From: an uncultured Panacagrimonas sp.
Lineage (GTDB): Bacteria > Pseudomonadota > Gammaproteobacteria > Nevskiales > Nevskiaceae
Assembly (NCBI GenBank): GCA_946481265.1
Contig: CAMLNE010000160.1
Span: 1 to 9,374 of the forward strand
DNA length: 9,374 nt
Direction of reading: 5' to 3'
Made by a program: the position numbers and the translations under genes. Positions 7,014-9,374 of the stretch are shown one piece after another (the first letter of the stretch is position 1; each line of letters starts with the position of its first letter). The notes beneath the pieces are model-generated. The model searched no databases. It was not told where the DNA came from and saw nothing but the letters and a program-made list of their open reading frames with translations.

Positions 7014-8516
7014 ATGGACTACCCGACCCGCATCGAAACCGCCCGTCCCCGTACGGTCGTCCCCGTGCTGATGGCCGGCGGCAGCGGCAGCCGCCTGTGG
7101 CCGTTGTCGCGCGAGAGCTATCCCAAGCAGTTCCTGGCCCTGCACGGTGCGCACAGCCTGCTGCAGAACACCGCGCTGCGTGCGCGCCGGGTGGCGGGCG
7201 CCACGGCGCCGCTGGTGATCGGCGCCGACGGGCACCGCTTCCTGATCGCCGAGCAGCTGCGCGAGGCCGGCATTGCCGAGTCCACGCTGCTGCTCGAACC
7301 CGAGGGTCGCGACACGGCGCCGGCCGCCGCGGTGGCGGCGCACTACGTGGCCGCCGAGATCGACCCGCAGGCGGTCGTCTTCCTGATGGCGGCCGACCAC
7401 GTGATCACCGACCTGGCCGCCTTCGTCGAGGCCGCGGACACGGGCGCCGCCCTGGCCGCGGACGGGCACATCGTCACCTTCGGCATCCGGCCGACCGGTC
7501 CGGAAACCGGCTTCGGCTACCTGCGCAGCGGTGCGCCGCTGACGGCCGATCCGCGCGCGCGCCGTGTCGAGGCCTTCGTCGAGAAGCCCGACGCGGCGCG
7601 GGCGCAGGCCTTCCTGGATGCCGGCAACCACTGGTGGAACAGCGGCATGTTCATGTTCCGCGTGGATCGCTTCCTGGAGCTGCTGCAGCGCCTCGAACCC
7701 TCGCTGAGCCACAGTGCACACGCCGCCGTGAGCCTGGCCGCGGTGACGCCGGACGGGCTGAACCTGAATGTCGAGGCGTTCTCGTCCTGCCGCAAGGTGT
7801 CGCTGGACTACGCGGTGATGGAGAAGCTCGACGACATCGCGCTGGTGCCGCTCGACGCCGGCTGGGACGACGTCGGCAGCTGGAACTTCCTGGCCGGACA
7901 GCCGGCCAGCGACGATCAGGACAACCGCACGCGCGGCGACGTGCTGATGCAGGACTCGCGCGGAAACCTGGTGCATGCGCAGAGCCGGCTGGTGACGATG
8001 ATCGGCGTGGAGGATCACGTCGTGGTGGAAACCGAGGACGCCATCCTGGTGGCGCCGCGCGCCCGCGTGCAAGACGTCAAGGGCATGGTGCAGAAGCTCA
8101 AGCAGGACGCCCGCGAGGAGGTGGTCGCACACCATCGCGTGTATCGCCCCTGGGGCTACTACGAGTCCATCGCCGGCGGCGAGCGGTTCCAGGTCAAGCG
8201 CATCATGGTCAAGCCCGGCGAGAAGCTGAGCCTGCAGATGCATCACCATCGTGCCGAGCACTGGGTGGTGGTCAAGGGCACCGCACGGGTCACCTGCGGC
8301 GATCGCGAGTTCCTGCTGTGCGAGGACCAGTCCACCTACATCCCGCTGGGCAATGTGCACCGGCTGGAGAACCCGGGACTGGTCGCGCTGGAACTGATCG
8401 AGGTGCAGTCCGGCGTCTACCTGGGCGAGGATGACATCGTGCGCCTGGAGGACGTCTACGGGCGCAGCGGACAGCCGTCCACGCCCGCCGGCAAGCCGTC
8501 GGCCGTCGCGGCCTGA
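7014..8516 (+). CDS. algA: Bifunctional phosphomannose isomerase / GDP-mannose pyrophosphorylase AlgA
   Basis: Cytoplasmic enzyme catalysing the first and third steps to GDP-mannose: fructose-6-P to mannose-6-P, and mannose-1-P plus GTP to GDP-mannose. Length is 500 residues, close to the type II PMI-GMP family (about 470-480) plus a short tail. The N-terminal nucleotidyltransferase domain has MAGGSGSRLWPLSRE at 20-34, EGRDTAPA at 97-104, MAADHVI at 125-131 and FVEKP at 188-192, whose Lys is essential in P. aeruginosa AlgA. WWNSGMF and WDDVGSW complete the domain. The C-terminal cupin isomerase domain has PWGYYE at 379-384, QMHHHRAEHW at 408-417 (zinc ligands and active site) and YIPLGNVHRLENPG at 442-455. 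The last 18 or so residues are a low-complexity Pro/Ser/Ala tail. The start is fixed by AAGGAA at 7002-7007, 6 bases before ATG. Homologues named xanB, manC or cpsB differ only by pathway; algA is used because of context. Confidence 0.95.
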   Translation: MDYPTRIETARPRTVVPVLMAGGSGSRLWPLSRESYPKQFLALHGAHSLLQNTALRARRVAGATAPLVIGADGHRFLIAEQLREAGIAESTLLLEPEGRDTAPAAAVAAHYVAAEIDPQAVVFLMAADHVITDLAAFVEAADTGAALAADGHIVTFGIRPTGPETGFGYLRSGAPLTADPRARRVEAFVEKPDAARAQAFLDAGNHWWNSGMFMFRVDRFLELLQRLEPSLSHSAHAAVSLAAVTPDGLNLNVEAFSSCRKVSLDYAVMEKLDDIALVPLDAGWDDVGSWNFLAGQPASDDQDNRTRGDVLMQDSRGNLVHAQSRLVTMIGVEDHVVVETEDAILVAPRARVQDVKGMVQKLKQDAREEVVAHHRVYRPWGYYESIAGGERFQVKRIMVKPGEKLSLQMHHHRAEHWVVVKGTARVTCGDREFLLCEDQSTYIPLGNVHRLENPGLVALELIEVQSGVYLGEDDIVRLEDVYGRSGQPSTPAGKPSAVAA

Positions 8517-8580
8517 TCCGGTGCAGAACGTCCAACGATCCCCCGCCACGCCGTTCGACATCGGAATCCACGCCCACGCC

Positions 8581-9374
8581 ATGCCTCCTGCTGCTGCCCG
8601 CCTGAACTGCTTCAAGGCCTACGACATCCGCGGACGGGTGCCCGACGAACTCAACGCGGACATCGCCTATCGCCTCGGGCACGCCTACGCCGAGCGCTTC
8701 GGGCCGCGCGCCGTGGCCCTGGGCCGCGACGTGCGCCACAGCTCGCAGCCGCTGCTCGAGGCCCTGGCCCACGGGTTGTGCGAGCGTGGCGTGGAGGTGC
8801 TCGACCTGGGCCTGTGCGGAACCGAGGAGGTCTACTGGGCGGCCCAGCAGCCCGGCGTGGACGGCGCGATCGAGGTCACCGCCAGTCACAACCCGATCGA
8901 CTACAACGGCATGAAGCTGGTGCGCGCCGGCGCGATCCCGATCTCGGGCGATACCGGCCTGCGCGAGATCGAGCAGGTCGTGTCGTGCAGCACGGCGCAG
9001 GCGCCGGTCGGGAGCGCACCGCGGATGACGCCGGCCAGCTTTCGCGAGGCCTATGTCGAGCATTTGCTGGGCTACCTGGACCTGCCCTCGCTGCGTCCGA
9101 TGAGCGTGGTGGTCAATGCCGGCAACGGTGCCGCCGGCCCGCTGCTCGACGCCCTGGAGCCGCGCCTGCCGTTTCGCCTGGTCAAGCTCAACCACGCGCC
9201 CGATGGCAGCTTTCCCAACGGCATTCCCAATCCCCTGATCCCGCAGACGCGCACCGTCACGACGGGGGCGGTGCGCGCGGCCGGCGCCGATTTCGGCGTG
9301 GCCTGGGACGGCGACTTCGACCGCTGCTTCCTGTTCGACGAGAAGGGCGCGTTCATCGAGGGCTACTACATCGT
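8581..9374 (+). CDS. manB: Phosphomannomutase, CpsG/ManB type, 5' part (runs off window)
   Basis: Cytoplasmic alpha-D-phosphohexomutase converting mannose-6-P to mannose-1-P, the step between the two AlgA reactions. The frame is open to the end of the window, giving 264 residues of a protein usually about 455 long. NCFKAYDIRG at 9-18 is the family start; VTASHNP at 99-105 holds the phosphoserine Ser102; DGDFDR at 243-248 is the Mg-binding loop. Blocks such as GTEEVYWA, IDYNGMKLVR, ISGDTGLREIE and FPNGIPNPL, and DFDRCFLFDEKG around the metal site, follow enterobacterial CpsG/ManB closely. Pseudomonas AlgC instead has GSHNP, PTPVLYYA and DGDGDR. The gene is therefore called manB (also cpsG) and not algC, though it likely fills the AlgC role here. 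The ATG at 8581 fits the usual N-terminus but lacks a good ribosome binding site; GTG 8521 is in frame and would add 20 residues with no family resemblance. The gap to algA is 64 bases. Confidence 0.93.
   Translation, partial: MPPAAARLNCFKAYDIRGRVPDELNADIAYRLGHAYAERFGPRAVALGRDVRHSSQPLLEALAHGLCERGVEVLDLGLCGTEEVYWAAQQPGVDGAIEVTASHNPIDYNGMKLVRAGAIPISGDTGLREIEQVVSCSTAQAPVGSAPRMTPASFREAYVEHLLGYLDLPSLRPMSVVVNAGNGAAGPLLDALEPRLPFRLVKLNHAPDGSFPNGIPNPLIPQTRTVTTGAVRAAGADFGVAWDGDFDRCFLFDEKGAFIEGYYI

Larger units (their letters stand above)
1..9374 (+). other. Distal part of an alginate biosynthesis operon
   Basis: Eight same-strand genes with gaps of about 9, 1, 15, 11, 13, 56 and 64 bases and no convincing internal terminator or promoter point to one transcript. 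Order: algG, algI, algJ, algF, algX, algL, algA, manB. The first and last genes are cut by the window edges, so the operon extends on both sides. The two larger gaps, before algA and before manB, are the only places where an internal promoter could fit; I saw no clear -35/-10 or sigma-54/AlgU-type element in either. Confidence 0.85.

Noticed and set aside
6734..8434. A 566-residue + strand frame overlapping algL and algA
   Set aside because: Out of frame with both conserved genes; sequence is Arg/Gly/Ala-rich, typical of a shifted frame in GC-rich DNA.
8521..8580. N-terminal extension of the phosphomannomutase from GTG 8521
   Set aside because: The frame is open, but the added residues resemble nothing in the family and no ribosome binding site precedes the GTG. 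Not fully excluded, because ATG 8581 also lacks a good one.
6993..8615. A 540-residue open frame on the minus strand across algA
   Set aside because: Same pattern: fully antisense to algA, with low-complexity composition and no recognisable domain.

Overview
The window is the distal part of an alginate biosynthesis operon from a GC-rich bacterium, most likely a gammaproteobacterium related to Pseudomonas/Azotobacter in this pathway but not a typical Pseudomonas. The encoded proteins resemble the Pseudomonas Alg proteins closely, but the gene order, several terminal or loop extensions and the type of phosphomannomutase differ. I cannot name the genus from sequence alone.

All eight genes lie on the + strand and are packed with gaps of 1 to 64 bases: the 3' part of algG (mannuronan C5-epimerase), algI (membrane O-acyltransferase), algJ, algF and algX (periplasmic acetylation machinery), algL (PL5 alginate lyase), algA (bifunctional phosphomannose isomerase/GDP-mannose pyrophosphorylase) and the 5' part of a CpsG/ManB-type phosphomannomutase. 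No RNA gene, mobile element, CRISPR array, convincing promoter or terminator was seen. No stretch of 300 bases lacks a gene.

The genes cover two stages of one pathway. AlgA and the phosphomannomutase make GDP-mannose in the cytoplasm (fructose-6-P to mannose-6-P to mannose-1-P to GDP-mannose). GDP-mannuronate formation, polymerisation and export (algD, alg8, alg44, algK, algE in known clusters) would have to be encoded upstream, outside the window. In the periplasm AlgI passes acetyl groups across the inner membrane, AlgJ, AlgF and AlgX place them on mannuronate residues, AlgG converts non-acetylated M to G, and AlgL cuts polymer that strays into the periplasm.

This is a recognisable system, not a new one. 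The points worth a second look are the swapped algX-algL and algI-algJ-algF blocks compared with Pseudomonas, a probable lipoprotein form of AlgL on an Ala/Thr/Pro tether, a proline-rich insert in the carbohydrate-binding domain of AlgX, and an enterobacterial-type phosphomannomutase at the place where the operon would otherwise end with algA.
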